NCBI GenBank assembly: GCA_030068525.1
Contig: JASJOS010000018.1
Coordinates: 173,661 to 237,660, forward strand
DNA: 64,000 nt
From: Xanthocytophaga flava
GTDB lineage: Bacteria; Bacteroidota; Bacteroidia; Cytophagales; 172606-1
Reading direction: 5' to 3'
In this document: one piece after another, positions 38,072 to 47,332 of the stretch
How the letters are laid out: every line of letters starts with the position of its first letter
Numbering within the stretch: position 1 is the first letter of the stretch
Program-made: the position numbers and the translations under genes
The notes under the pieces: model-generated
The model's database searches: none
The model's input: the letters and a program-made list of their open reading frames with translations, nothing else
Told to the model about the DNA's origin: nothing

Positions 38072-38416
38072 TTAATGATGAATAGATTTACTGTCGTCAG
38101 GAGCTTGTTCTCTATCTGCCATTCCGTAGTCTCTTACTACAGTGGCTACCAGTAACCGGTAGTTTTCAAAAACAGAATCTCTGCCTTTTTTCTGAGCCAT
38201 TCGGTGTAGCTCCAGATTTCGCCATTGGGCAATACTCTCTTCGTCCTGCCAGAAGGATAAGGACAATACTTTTTCGGGTTGTGTAATACTCTGAAACCGC
38301 TCAATAGAGATAAAACCTTCTATCTTGCTTAATTCAGGCCGGAGTCTGGCGGCAATATCCAGATACTCATCCCATTTGTCTTTTTCGGGAAATGCTTCAA
38401 ATAGTACTGCGATCAT
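38072..38416 (-). CDS. Antibiotic biosynthesis monooxygenase (ABM) family protein
   Basis: The 114-residue protein is a single ferredoxin-like ABM domain, with MIAVLFEAFPEKDKWDEYLDIAARLRPELSKIEGFISIERFQS and the closing LSFWQDEESIAQWRNLELHRMAQ typical of heme- or quinone-handling ABM proteins. It may act as a cofactor-free oxygenase or a small-molecule binder. The ATG at 38414-38416 fits the domain start; an upstream TTG overlaps the candidate operator. It is the first gene of a two-gene unit with the ACT-domain gene. Confidence 0.85.
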   Translation of the reverse strand: MIAVLFEAFPEKDKWDEYLDIAARLRPELSKIEGFISIERFQSITQPEKVLSLSFWQDEESIAQWRNLELHRMAQKKGRDSVFENYRLLVATVVRDYGMADREQAPDDSKSIHH

Positions 38417-38430
38417 TTTCGGATTTGTTT

Positions 38431-38442
38431 GTTTGAGCAAAC
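38431..38442. promoter_or_regulatory. Small palindrome between divergent genes, candidate operator
   Basis: GTTTG-AG-CAAAC lies in the 68-base gap between the ABM gene and the ArsR-like gene. ArsR proteins usually bind such dyads at divergent promoters. A TACATTTA at 38456-38463 is near to a -7 element for the regulator. Confidence 0.35.
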
Positions 38443-38484
38443 GTACAGGAATGGCTACATTTACACTTCATCCTATACTGAACT

Positions 38485-39174
38485 ATGGATACAGAAGAAA
38501 GATTTGTGTTTATCTCAGGCTTATTGTGTGAACCCACCCGAGCCAGAATGTTATGGAGCCTATTAGATGGGCGAGCCTATACAGCCACTGAGCTAGCCAA
38601 TGCTGCAGATATTTCAACGACATCTGCCAGCAATCATCTGTCCAGGTTGTTAGAGGCAGATATCCTGAAGGTAGAAACACAGGGACGACATCGGTATTAC
38701 AATTTTTTTAGCTCAGAAGTGGCTTATGTAGTAGAATCTCTGGCAAACCTTGCCAAAGCGGATAGATCTACAAAATCACCAAACGCAGCTCCTGGCAAAG
38801 GCATTCATTATTGCAGAACCTGTTATGATCATATGGCAGGTTACGTAGGGGTACAAATTACGGAGGCAATGGAAACAAAAAACTATTTGCAGAAGTCAGG
38901 TTCAGTCTATTTGGTGACAGAAAAGGGCTGGGAATGGCTCTTACAGTTTAATATTACAGCTGATAATTTGCCAGTAACCCGCCGTCCTTTAACACGTCAG
39001 TGTCTGGACTGGTCCGAACGACGTCCACACTTGGCAGGTCAGTTAGGCGCTGTTTTGTTGGAAAAGATGCTTCAAAAGGGATGGTTCAGGAAAGTCCAGT
39101 TTTCGAGGGAATTAATAGTTACCTCACAAGGTGCTCAATCTCTTTATGAGATATTGGGTATCACCTTGCAATAA
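38485..39174 (+). CDS. ArsR family winged-helix regulator with C-terminal extension
   Basis: The 229-residue protein has an ArsR-type winged helix at about 5-85: LCEPTRARMLWSLLDGRAYTATELANAADISTTSASNHLSRLLEADILKVETQGRHRYY. A second domain of about 130 residues follows and includes YCRTCYDHMAG (two cysteines and a histidine near residues 112-118) and a C-terminal tail with AQSLYEIL. This longer form, with a CxxCYDH-type motif, is a recurring ArsR subgroup; the motif may sense metal or redox state. It is divergent from the ABM and ACT genes, which it probably regulates, and convergent with the CbrC-like gene 12 bases away. Confidence 0.9.
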   Translation: MDTEERFVFISGLLCEPTRARMLWSLLDGRAYTATELANAADISTTSASNHLSRLLEADILKVETQGRHRYYNFFSSEVAYVVESLANLAKADRSTKSPNAAPGKGIHYCRTCYDHMAGYVGVQITEAMETKNYLQKSGSVYLVTEKGWEWLLQFNITADNLPVTRRPLTRQCLDWSERRPHLAGQLGAVLLEKMLQKGWFRKVQFSRELIVTSQGAQSLYEILGITLQ

Positions 39175-39186
39175 GTGACCAGCTAT

Positions 39187-39729
39187 TTAATCGCCATCTA
39201 CATGCAATCTGTGCTGTCCACAGGTGAGGCACTGAAACAAATACCCAGCCAGCGAACCATCTTTTGTCAGGTGATTGATAATATATTCCGGTGAATATTC
39301 CAGGTACTCAATATCTGCTCTGAGTTCTGTCAGATAGGGTTTTATGGTTTCGCTATCTGCATATCCAATCAGTGCACAAGGCTCACCACAATGTGTTAAC
39401 CATACTTCAGGTTGAAAGGAGTGATAGCCAGGTGTTTTTTCTGTTACTTCTATTAGCAGTTCCTGAGCAATAGAAGGAGGTGGATCATTAGGATCTGGAG
39501 ATACACCTTCAATACCCAGATAGTCATTAAACTCTCCGTTGTATTTTTCAGCAGCTTTGCCATCTGCAATACAAAAGGGACAGATGTAGTCTGGTTTATG
39601 AATGCTATAAAAAGAGCCTGTATATTTCAGATCTCGTTGTTCATTGCAGATGGAACAAACTCCATCAATGCTGTCAAATACACCCAACTCATATACATTC
39701 GGGCTATACTTAAACACAGGTAATTTCAT
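39187..39729 (-). CDS. CbrC family protein
   Basis: The 180-residue protein matches the CbrC/UPF0167 family. It opens with LPVFKYSPNVYELGVFDSIDGVCSICNEQRDLKYTGSFYS and has YICPFCIADG, giving two CxxC pairs likely to hold zinc, and a third CLTCGQH pair at the C-terminus. E. coli CbrC is linked to colicin E2 tolerance; the activity is unknown and the role here is not known. It is followed downstream on the same strand by nothing coding within the gap to the ArsR-like gene. Confidence 0.88.
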   Translation of the reverse strand: MKLPVFKYSPNVYELGVFDSIDGVCSICNEQRDLKYTGSFYSIHKPDYICPFCIADGKAAEKYNGEFNDYLGIEGVSPDPNDPPPSIAQELLIEVTEKTPGYHSFQPEVWLTHCGEPCALIGYADSETIKPYLTELRADIEYLEYSPEYIINHLTKDGSLAGYLFQCLTCGQHRLHVDGD

Positions 39730-39755
39730 ATGTATTTTTGGCTGCTACCACAGTC

Positions 39756-40256
39756 TTATTGAAAATAGTTCTCATACTCCTCTTTGATCATGGTCATGTC
39801 AACATCTTTTACCTTCTTATTCGGATCGAAAAAATAAATGCTCCATAGAGCAGGTAACGTATCCAACGCTATTATTTGCTGTGATTTATTACTATACATA
39901 AATTTTACGAACTTCTTTCCCTGTATATCAAGCGTCGCAATCTTCATACTATCCAGAAAGTCGCGGGCATTACTCATATAAAACATATAATCATCTGCTC
40001 CCACATAAAAATTTTCTTCTCCCAGTTCTTTCTTACTCTTCTCTATTTGTATCGTATCTGGCGAAATAAATAACGCAATTCTCTTTTCTATCACCACTGT
40101 ATCTGCATGTCCCTGCACATTTTGTACAAGTAGTGTATCTTTACTATCTATCTGGCCTAAATCTGTGGTGTCCTTTGTCTGGTTAGTAGTACAACCCATA
40201 ACCATCAGACAACATAACAGCAAATATTTCATACAAGGCTTTGACTTATTTTTCAT
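39756..40256 (-). CDS. Lipoprotein of unknown function
   Basis: The 166-residue protein has a lipoprotein signal with lipobox VMGC (Cys22) followed by TTNQTKDTTD. The rest is a soluble beta-rich domain (RIALFISPDTIQIEKSKKELGEENFYVGADDYMFYMSNA) that I do not recognise. It lies 8 bases downstream of the amine oxidase gene and is probably co-transcribed with it. Confidence 0.8.
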   Translation of the reverse strand: MKNKSKPCMKYLLLCCLMVMGCTTNQTKDTTDLGQIDSKDTLLVQNVQGHADTVVIEKRIALFISPDTIQIEKSKKELGEENFYVGADDYMFYMSNARDFLDSMKIATLDIQGKKFVKFMYSNKSQQIIALDTLPALWSIYFFDPNKKVKDVDMTMIKEEYENYFQ

Positions 40257-40264
40257 TCAGAATC

Positions 40265-41569
40265 CTAACTTTTTACTATTCGTTGTGCAACAGCCAGTCC
40301 GCTGGCAAATGCGGCTTCTACCGTTCCCATAGCAGGACCATCATATAAAGCTTCTCCGGCAAAAAACAATGTATCTTCTACTGGTTCAGATACTATTTTT
40401 AAAGCTTCTTTGCTCTCAACAGTAGCATAGGCATAGGCACCACGTGTCAAAGGGTCTATTGTCCAGTTAGTTATTTCTTCCGCAACCAGTTGTTCCTCTA
40501 TTACAGCTGATGAAGTACCAAACAAATAAGCTAATGTATCTATAGCCAGTGTCAGTAACTGCTCCTTAGTATATTTCTGATAGGCGACAGCTTTGGGACC
40601 AGCCAGCCAGCCACAAAGTACAGGAGCTTTTTGAGGAGACTGAGTCCACCAGGTTGGAATATTGGCATCCGAAAACAGAAAACCCAGTTCAGACATTTTT
40701 TGTATAGTTAACGGATTCTCTTTCTCCCAGAATGCAGACTGAAATTCCAGGACAAACTTTATGACAGCCCCAAAGCCCATTTGCTGAAAGGCAGATCGAA
40801 CTGCTGGAATCTCAGGCTTTATATGAATGGTTCCAGTACTATTTGGTTCAGCCTGCCATACACCTAGTGGCAACGTAAAAATGATCCGAGAGGCATGCAC
40901 TGTTTTTTCATTGCTTGTCTGTACCTCTACATGTCCTTTACGCCAGCTTACATGGGTTACCAATGCATTGAGGGAAATTTCTCCACCCTGTTTTTCGCAA
41001 TCTGTTGCAAGGAAATCGAGTAGCTTGCAATAACCTGCTGGCATACGGTACTGAGGTGCTTCATTTTCTTCAGACCATTCTTCACGCAGAGCCAATGTAC
41101 TTGCCTTGGACGTTTCTGCTGCATCATAGCCTTCTACAAAACCGGTAACGGATTCTCTTAGCCCTTTATATTCTTCATCAGGAAAGTGTGTCTCCAGAAA
41201 TTGCCCGATGGGTTCATCTATTGTTAGTTGACTCATCTTTTCCAGCAGCAAATCCCATTCTTCAATCGAAGAAGAATCACTTTGCCGGATCTTCCCCTCT
41301 TCTACCCTCCAGGCAGATCCTTCCATCTCCAGATACTCTAATCCAGCTTCTTTAAGCAAACCCAGCGACACAGGCAAGTCACCATGCACAAATTCAGCTC
41401 CTGTCTCTACAGGAATACTAAATCCGGATTTTTGTATAGTATGAATGCGTCCTCCAATCCGATCTCTTGCCTCCAATACTTTTACCTTCTTTCCAGCACG
41501 AGCCAACTCACGTGCAGCCAGTAAACCAGATGCACCTGCACCAATAATTACTACATCATATGAACTCAT
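40265..41569 (-). CDS. Flavin-containing amine oxidase
   Basis: The 434-residue protein opens with the FAD dinucleotide-binding motif VVIIGAGASGLLAARELARAGKKVKVLEARDRIGGR and closes with the family FAD motif LFFAGEALYDGPAMGTVEAAFASGL. The middle holds the amine-oxidase substrate domain. It oxidises primary or secondary amines, giving an aldehyde and peroxide; the substrate is unknown. There is no signal peptide. It is the first gene of a unit with the lipoprotein gene. Confidence 0.92.
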   Translation of the reverse strand: MSSYDVVIIGAGASGLLAARELARAGKKVKVLEARDRIGGRIHTIQKSGFSIPVETGAEFVHGDLPVSLGLLKEAGLEYLEMEGSAWRVEEGKIRQSDSSSIEEWDLLLEKMSQLTIDEPIGQFLETHFPDEEYKGLRESVTGFVEGYDAAETSKASTLALREEWSEENEAPQYRMPAGYCKLLDFLATDCEKQGGEISLNALVTHVSWRKGHVEVQTSNEKTVHASRIIFTLPLGVWQAEPNSTGTIHIKPEIPAVRSAFQQMGFGAVIKFVLEFQSAFWEKENPLTIQKMSELGFLFSDANIPTWWTQSPQKAPVLCGWLAGPKAVAYQKYTKEQLLTLAIDTLAYLFGTSSAVIEEQLVAEEITNWTIDPLTRGAYAYATVESKEALKIVSEPVEDTLFFAGEALYDGPAMGTVEAAFASGLAVAQRIVKS

Positions 41570-41793
41570 AAATGATAATCGTCAACAATTTATATAAATT
41601 TGAATTTATTTGATTAGAAATAGCCTTTTACTTCGTTTATATAGGACATATCTACAGAAACAACTAAAATAATAAATCTACCAGATTCTGGTTTTATTCA
41701 CTCTTATACACACAAGATGTTGTGAATACAAACAAGATGGTTTTATTTTACTATTCCAAGGATAGGCATATAACTTAATTATCCCTAAACTAT

Positions 41794-43695
41794 ATGAAAA
41801 AAATCGCTTACTGTATTCTTCTTCTCTTTTTCAGCCTGTATGCCTCATTGCAGGCCCAGACCTATTCGATTATACCTGAGCCTGTCAGTCTTCAATCTAC
41901 CTCCGGTATTTTTTCACTCTCTTCAGGTACCACCTTGGTTGCATCCAATAACGCGGAAGCCCGTAAAGTAGCTACCTATTTCAGCGACAAAATAAAACCA
42001 GCGACAGGACTTAATTTAAAAACAGCAGAATCTGCTTCTGGTTCCAAAATAACATTTCTGCTCAATACAAAACCGGATGCAGCAATTAAATCAGATGGCT
42101 ATCTGCTGGATGTCACCCCTACAGAAGTTACCATCAAAGCGAATCAGCCTGCCGGATTATTTTATGGTGTCCAGACTCTTCTGCAGCTATTACCTAAAGA
42201 GATTGAAAGCAAAACAGCTGTAAGTGGCATTAACTGGCAGATTCCCGGAGTAAGCATCAGTGATTATCCCCGTTTTGCATGGAGAGGTATTATGCTGGAC
42301 GTAAGCCGCCACTTCTTCCCTAAAGAATACGTCAAAGCCTATATAGATCAATTGGTACGTTACAAATACAACGTATTTCACTGGCACCTGACAGATGACA
42401 ACGGCTGGCGAATTGAAATCAAAAGTTATCCAAAGCTAACAGAAGTAGGTGCCTGGCGAGTAGAACGTACAGGATATTTTGGAGATCGCAAAGCCCAACA
42501 GGAAGGGGAAAAACCTACCTATGGAGGTTTTTATACTCAGGAAGACATCAAAGAGATCGTAAAATATGCGCAGGACCGTCATGTTACCATTGTCCCGGAA
42601 GTAGATGTACCAGGGCATAGTATGGCAGCTATTGCAGCCTATCCCTGGTTGTCCTGCACCAAAAATGCTAACACCAAAGTAAACCCTGGAACCAAGTTTT
42701 CCGAATGGTATGGAAACGGAAAGTTCAAGATGCTGGAAGACAATACACTAAATCCTTCTGATGAAAAAGTGTACGAGTTTCTGGATAAAGTATTTGGTGA
42801 AATTGCCACTTTATTTCCAGGTACATATATCCATATGGGAGGAGATGAATGTTATCATGGTTTCTGGGAGAAAGATCCGGGTTGTCAGGCACTGATGAAA
42901 AAGCAAGGACTAAAAACACTGGAAGAACTACAAAGTTATTTTGTAAAACGGGTTGAAAAGATCATAGAGAAAAAAGGCAAAAAACTGATTGGCTGGGATG
43001 AAATTCTGGAAGGTGGATTGGCTCCCAATGCAGCTGTCATGAGTTGGAGAAGTGTACAGGGTGGAATTCAGGCAGCCAAACTGAAACATCCGGTTGTAAT
43101 GAGTCCGGTTCAGTATGCTTATCTGGATTATATGCAAGGAGATATATCTACAGAGATCCGTATCTATAGCACACTGCGTCTGAAAACATCCTATGACTGG
43201 AACCCTGTTCCTGCGGGTGTAGATTCAACCTACATCTTGGGAGGACAAGGCAACCTATGGACAGAACAAGTGCCAACTTCCCGTCACGTAGAATATATGA
43301 CGTATCCCAGAGCCTGGGCCTTGTCCGAAGTATACTGGTCTCCGAAAAACAAAAAAAACTGGGATGGTTTTACCAAACGGGTAGAAAATCATTTTGGTCG
43401 GGCAGATCTGGCAGAGGTCAAATATGCCACCACTATATATGATCCTATCTTCAAAATTCAGAAAAACAGTGCGGGAAAAATTGTAGTGGATTTGAGTACA
43501 GAACTTAGCGGACTAGACATCTATTATACTACAGACAATACATTTCCGGATAAGTTCTCCAACAAGTATAGTAAACCTGTTGAACTGCCTGACGGAACGG
43601 ATATTTTTCGGGTAATCACCTATCGAGATGGCAAGCCACTAGGTAAACAAATTACTATCAAGGCAGAAGATCTTGAAAAAAGAGCCAAGAAATAA
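41794..43695 (+). CDS. Secreted beta-N-acetylhexosaminidase, GH20
   Basis: The 633-residue protein has a signal peptide (MKKIAYCILLLFFSLYASLQAQ), a GH20b domain (about 25-145) and a catalytic barrel (about 150-510). The motifs HWHLTDDNGWRIEIKSYPKL and HMGGDECYHGFW are present, with catalytic Asp351-Glu352. The C-terminal region (about 535-625) is the Fn3/chitobiase-C-like segment with IYYTTDNTFPDKFS. There is no PA14 domain, unlike the paralogue at 22371-24671. It should remove terminal N-acetylhexosamine from chitooligosaccharides or glycoconjugates. It ends in a terminator shared with the convergent gene. Confidence 0.95.
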   Translation: MKKIAYCILLLFFSLYASLQAQTYSIIPEPVSLQSTSGIFSLSSGTTLVASNNAEARKVATYFSDKIKPATGLNLKTAESASGSKITFLLNTKPDAAIKSDGYLLDVTPTEVTIKANQPAGLFYGVQTLLQLLPKEIESKTAVSGINWQIPGVSISDYPRFAWRGIMLDVSRHFFPKEYVKAYIDQLVRYKYNVFHWHLTDDNGWRIEIKSYPKLTEVGAWRVERTGYFGDRKAQQEGEKPTYGGFYTQEDIKEIVKYAQDRHVTIVPEVDVPGHSMAAIAAYPWLSCTKNANTKVNPGTKFSEWYGNGKFKMLEDNTLNPSDEKVYEFLDKVFGEIATLFPGTYIHMGGDECYHGFWEKDPGCQALMKKQGLKTLEELQSYFVKRVEKIIEKKGKKLIGWDEILEGGLAPNAAVMSWRSVQGGIQAAKLKHPVVMSPVQYAYLDYMQGDISTEIRIYSTLRLKTSYDWNPVPAGVDSTYILGGQGNLWTEQVPTSRHVEYMTYPRAWALSEVYWSPKNKKNWDGFTKRVENHFGRADLAEVKYATTIYDPIFKIQKNSAGKIVVDLSTELSGLDIYYTTDNTFPDKFSNKYSKPVELPDGTDIFRVITYRDGKPLGKQITIKAEDLEKRAKK

Positions 43696-43696
43696 T

Positions 43697-43732
43697 AAAA
43701 AAGAGGTCTGGTAAAATCCAGACCTCTTTTTT
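43697..43732. terminator. Bidirectional terminator
   Basis: AAAAAAGAGGTCTGG (43697-43711) pairs perfectly with CCAGACCTCTTTTTT (43718-43732) around a six-base loop. It serves the GH20 gene and overlaps the stop of the convergent transglutaminase gene. Confidence 0.92.
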
Positions 43733-44609
43733 ATTCCAGTGATAATACATCCACAGCTACCTTCAGTGTATGTTTGCCGGCGCTAAAGATAATCCCCTTA
43801 AGTGGAGGAACATCACTGTAATCACGTCCCCAGGCAGTAGTAATATGGCGTTCTTGCGGAATCATATCATTGGTTGGATCAAAATCACACCATCCTAAAT
43901 CCGGAATATAAACAGAAATCCAGGCATGAGAGGCATCTGATCCTTGTAGTTTGGGTTTATCAGGAGGTGGCAGTGTTTCCAGATATCCACTCACATAACG
44001 AGCTGCAAACCCCATACTCCGAATACAGGCAATTGCCAGATGAGATATATCCTGACATACACCTTTCTTTTCACGTAATACTGTTTTAATAGGTGTATTT
44101 ATAGTTGTAGACTCAGGTACATACTTAATGGTAGTAAACAACTTGTGACACAACATTTTCAAACTGTCAAACAATGATTGGTTATTCGGAAAACAATCTT
44201 TGGCAAAAGCCTTGATTTCTTCGTCCCAGAATACATACGGACTTGGCAGCATAAATTGTAACAACTGTATCTTCAAGGCTGTACTTGTCCAGCATTCTTC
44301 TCTGGCTCTGGCACATGTCATATCCGTAGCGAACAGTGACAAATCATTGCCCAACGGAAAACGATCTATCTGACTGGTTGTCAAAACAGTCAGTTCTGTG
44401 TGAAGCGAATGAATGGAAAAGTAGTGCACTGTATTTCCAAAGAAATCGGTGCGGGCAACAATCTCTGTAGGCTTTGGAGTGATCTTTATGGTAAAATCAG
44501 CGCATAACTGATTAGGTAACGTACGAGGTGTAAGACAAGCCAGACTATGATAAATATTTACCGGCTCCTTATACTCATAATGCGTAATATGGGTAAGGTT
44601 ATATTTCAT
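43731..44609 (-). CDS. Transglutaminase-like cysteine peptidase
   Basis: The 292-residue protein has an N-terminal beta domain (MKYNLTHITHYEYKEPVNIYHSLACLTPR) of the bacterial transglutaminase N-terminal type and a catalytic core with Cys185 in KGVCQDISHLAIACIRSMGFAARYVSGY, His228 in SDASHAWISVYIP and Asp244 in DFDPTND. Bacterial members are thought to act as peptidases or amidases. It overlaps the end of the upstream ATP-grasp gene by 11 bases, so the two are co-translated. It is the last gene of the cluster. Confidence 0.93.
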   Translation of the reverse strand: MKYNLTHITHYEYKEPVNIYHSLACLTPRTLPNQLCADFTIKITPKPTEIVARTDFFGNTVHYFSIHSLHTELTVLTTSQIDRFPLGNDLSLFATDMTCARAREECWTSTALKIQLLQFMLPSPYVFWDEEIKAFAKDCFPNNQSLFDSLKMLCHKLFTTIKYVPESTTINTPIKTVLREKKGVCQDISHLAIACIRSMGFAARYVSGYLETLPPPDKPKLQGSDASHAWISVYIPDLGWCDFDPTNDMIPQERHITTAWGRDYSDVPPLKGIIFSAGKHTLKVAVDVLSLE

Positions 44610-47166
44610 GGGCTTTGCCGTTGTCGTTTGACTGAATAAACGAATGCTGCATAATGGTATGACTGAAATAGAGACTGGTTAATGTCACAGAGACAGAGGA
44701 AATCAGTCTGCTTACTTCTGAAAGCAATTTATCCAGATCTTCCCGATAGAAAGATTCCGAATCGTACTTACTCAGTTGAGCGATATCAGATAGCTTTACC
44801 AAAGCAGAGGCTTCCAGCACAGCCTTCTGTGCTTGGTTCAGTCTTGTATTCTGTCCTGCGCGTGGGAGATTACCTAAGCAGGTAGACAATGCATTTAGTT
44901 GATATACCAGCGAATAAGGCAAAGTCTCTTCCAGAAGAATCATGTCCAGTGTGGCTTCTACCGTTAATTGAGCCCGATACATCATCCGATAATTAACCAA
45001 CAAGTGATGGTATAATAATACTGCTTCCAGTATCTCATGTTCGGTGCTTTCTTCATACTTAAATACCAGTGTAGAACGCAGGATACTGATCCGCAACAGA
45101 ATCCTTTCCATCTGTTTTCCTGCTTCTAACAACAAATACTCATTGTTTCGGGGCATTGTCTCAGACAGAATCCCATAAAATGTAAACAAGCGGGTTTGGA
45201 GTTTGTCCAGTAATTGCTGAACCGTATTTGTATTAAGTGTAGCCGGATCTTTTATCTTCTTCAGAATATTTTCAATCAGATCTACAATACGCCAGGTTTC
45301 CAGGTTCCATTTGTCACGCACGGCAATGATAGACATCAGAAACGACTGAATATTATAGGCAATGGTTCCTGTCTTTTGCGCATTGGAAATCAAATCCAGA
45401 ATTTCCGGATAGGGATTCTTTAGTATATCTCCTTTCTCATCCTCTACAAATCCAGGATAAGTGAGTGTAAGATGAGTAAGTGCCCTTAACAACAATTCCA
45501 TATGATCACTCTTTGCTGACCCACCAAAATTCCGATGCCCATTCAATACATCCAGTGTGATTCCGATAAAGGTGGTGGTAGATAATGTACGTTCACAGTA
45601 TCGACCTACCCAGAATAGATTCTCGGCGCTACGGCTAGGCAAGGAAGTATGTTTTTGTATACTGATTCCTGCCGACAATGTAATCTTTTCCTTTACCTCT
45701 TCTACCCTATCTGATACAATCCAGGTGTCTTTGGAAATACTTCCGTATTGATTGGACACAACAAAGCGATCTTTTTCAGGAGAGCTACGCGTCAGTCCAC
45801 CCTGCATAACCTGATAGCCATTTTCAGAAGCAATCAAATATGCCCGGATCGCAGCATAACGTGGCTCAATGGTATCTCCTATCAGCGATGGCGTAGTCGA
45901 AAAACTTACTTCTTCCTGTGCAATGTATTCTGCAGGAGATTCACGAATAGCTTTTTTCAACTCCTGCAACTGCATGCGGGAAAGTAATCTGCCATACACT
46001 GAACGAAACTTCTGACGGCGGTTGGCTTTCTTAATGATTAACTTGTGCAGGTTTTCCAGCACATAGTTTAGTTCTGCTGTTTGTCCACACCACCAGGTAG
46101 CAATAGGTGGCAATATCAGATCTTCACCCAGCAAATAACGGCAGGTAGTGGGTAAAAATGCATGCAGGGCATTATTTTCCAGCACACTGGAACCAGGAGG
46201 ATTTACGACAGTTACATTTCCCATCCGAATGGCATGTAACAACCCGGGCACCCCGAGACGAGAATCTTCACGCAACTCCAGCGGATCACACCACTCATCG
46301 TCAATCCTTCTTATAATCACATCTACACGTTCCAATCCATCTATGGATTTCAACCAGACATAGCCATCCCGAACCAGTAGATCATCACCCTGCACCAATG
46401 GATATCCTAAATAAGAAGCCAGGTATGCCTGTTCAAAATAGGACTCATTATTGGGTCCAGGAGTCAGGTATACAATATTCAGATTGTCCCGTAGACGGCC
46501 AGAAGCCTGAATAAGGGTATTCTGCATAGTTGTAAAGAATGGAGCCAGCCTACTCACATACATGCCTTCAGCCAATTCGGGCAACAGCTTACTTACCACG
46601 CTTCTATTCACTAAGGCATAACCCGAACCAGAAGGGGCTTGTGTTCGATTGTCCAGCACCCACATACGACCATCAGGGCCACGAGCCATATCTACAGCAT
46701 GTACAAGCAACTGCTTTGATCCGGCAATCTTTGCATCATGGCAGGCCCGATAAAATCCTGTATTACCATAGACTAGCTCAGGAGGTAAAATTCCATCTTT
46801 CAGTAACCTGCCATCACCATATATATCTTTTAGCATCAAATCCAGTAAGGTAGCCCGTTGCTGCAATCCTCTGGAAATCTGTTGCCATTCTTTTTGTTCT
46901 ATCAGAAACGGAATGCTATCTAACTGCCAGGGTCGGTTCATTCCATCCGGGGATTCGTATACGTTATAGGTAGCTCCAATTTCCCGCAATGTATTGACAA
47001 TCTCCTGTTTCCGGTTTGTCATCTCCTGTATTCCTATTTTTTCAATAGAAGCAAAAAGCGTTGCCCAAACAGGCTTTACCTGCCCTTTGCTATCTACTAT
47101 TTCATCATAGGAACTGATCTGTTTCTGGTAAGACTGCAACAAACGTATAGAATTCTCAGTAAGCAT
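44599..47166 (-). CDS. Circularly permuted ATP-grasp protein fused to alpha-E domain
   Basis: The 855-residue protein joins two families often encoded separately: a circularly permuted type 2 ATP-grasp ligase (DUF404/DUF407, about 1-490, with DGRMWVLDNRTQAPSGSGYALVNRS, YLTPGPNNESYFEQAYLA and VDVIIRRIDDEWCDPLELR) and an all-helical alpha-E domain (DUF403, about 515-840, starting SRSAENLFWVGRYCERT). ATP-grasp enzymes join a carboxylate to an amine using ATP. The family is predicted from gene neighbourhoods to form peptide bonds in a small peptide or protein tag. It sits between two transglutaminase-type genes. Confidence 0.93.
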   Translation of the reverse strand: MLTENSIRLLQSYQKQISSYDEIVDSKGQVKPVWATLFASIEKIGIQEMTNRKQEIVNTLREIGATYNVYESPDGMNRPWQLDSIPFLIEQKEWQQISRGLQQRATLLDLMLKDIYGDGRLLKDGILPPELVYGNTGFYRACHDAKIAGSKQLLVHAVDMARGPDGRMWVLDNRTQAPSGSGYALVNRSVVSKLLPELAEGMYVSRLAPFFTTMQNTLIQASGRLRDNLNIVYLTPGPNNESYFEQAYLASYLGYPLVQGDDLLVRDGYVWLKSIDGLERVDVIIRRIDDEWCDPLELREDSRLGVPGLLHAIRMGNVTVVNPPGSSVLENNALHAFLPTTCRYLLGEDLILPPIATWWCGQTAELNYVLENLHKLIIKKANRRQKFRSVYGRLLSRMQLQELKKAIRESPAEYIAQEEVSFSTTPSLIGDTIEPRYAAIRAYLIASENGYQVMQGGLTRSSPEKDRFVVSNQYGSISKDTWIVSDRVEEVKEKITLSAGISIQKHTSLPSRSAENLFWVGRYCERTLSTTTFIGITLDVLNGHRNFGGSAKSDHMELLLRALTHLTLTYPGFVEDEKGDILKNPYPEILDLISNAQKTGTIAYNIQSFLMSIIAVRDKWNLETWRIVDLIENILKKIKDPATLNTNTVQQLLDKLQTRLFTFYGILSETMPRNNEYLLLEAGKQMERILLRISILRSTLVFKYEESTEHEILEAVLLYHHLLVNYRMMYRAQLTVEATLDMILLEETLPYSLVYQLNALSTCLGNLPRAGQNTRLNQAQKAVLEASALVKLSDIAQLSKYDSESFYREDLDKLLSEVSRLISSVSVTLTSLYFSHTIMQHSFIQSNDNGKAHEI

Positions 47167-47332
47167 TGAATTGTGTTATGTCCAAATAATCTCTCGTACA
47201 ATACGAATATCTTCTATCTTCTGCTGCAATGTTTTTTGCCAACAGGATGAGTATATCATCCTATATATTCTGGCAAAGGTAAGTATTAGACCGGGTAATC
47301 TGGCAGTATATACCCAAATCCTTCTCTAAGTA

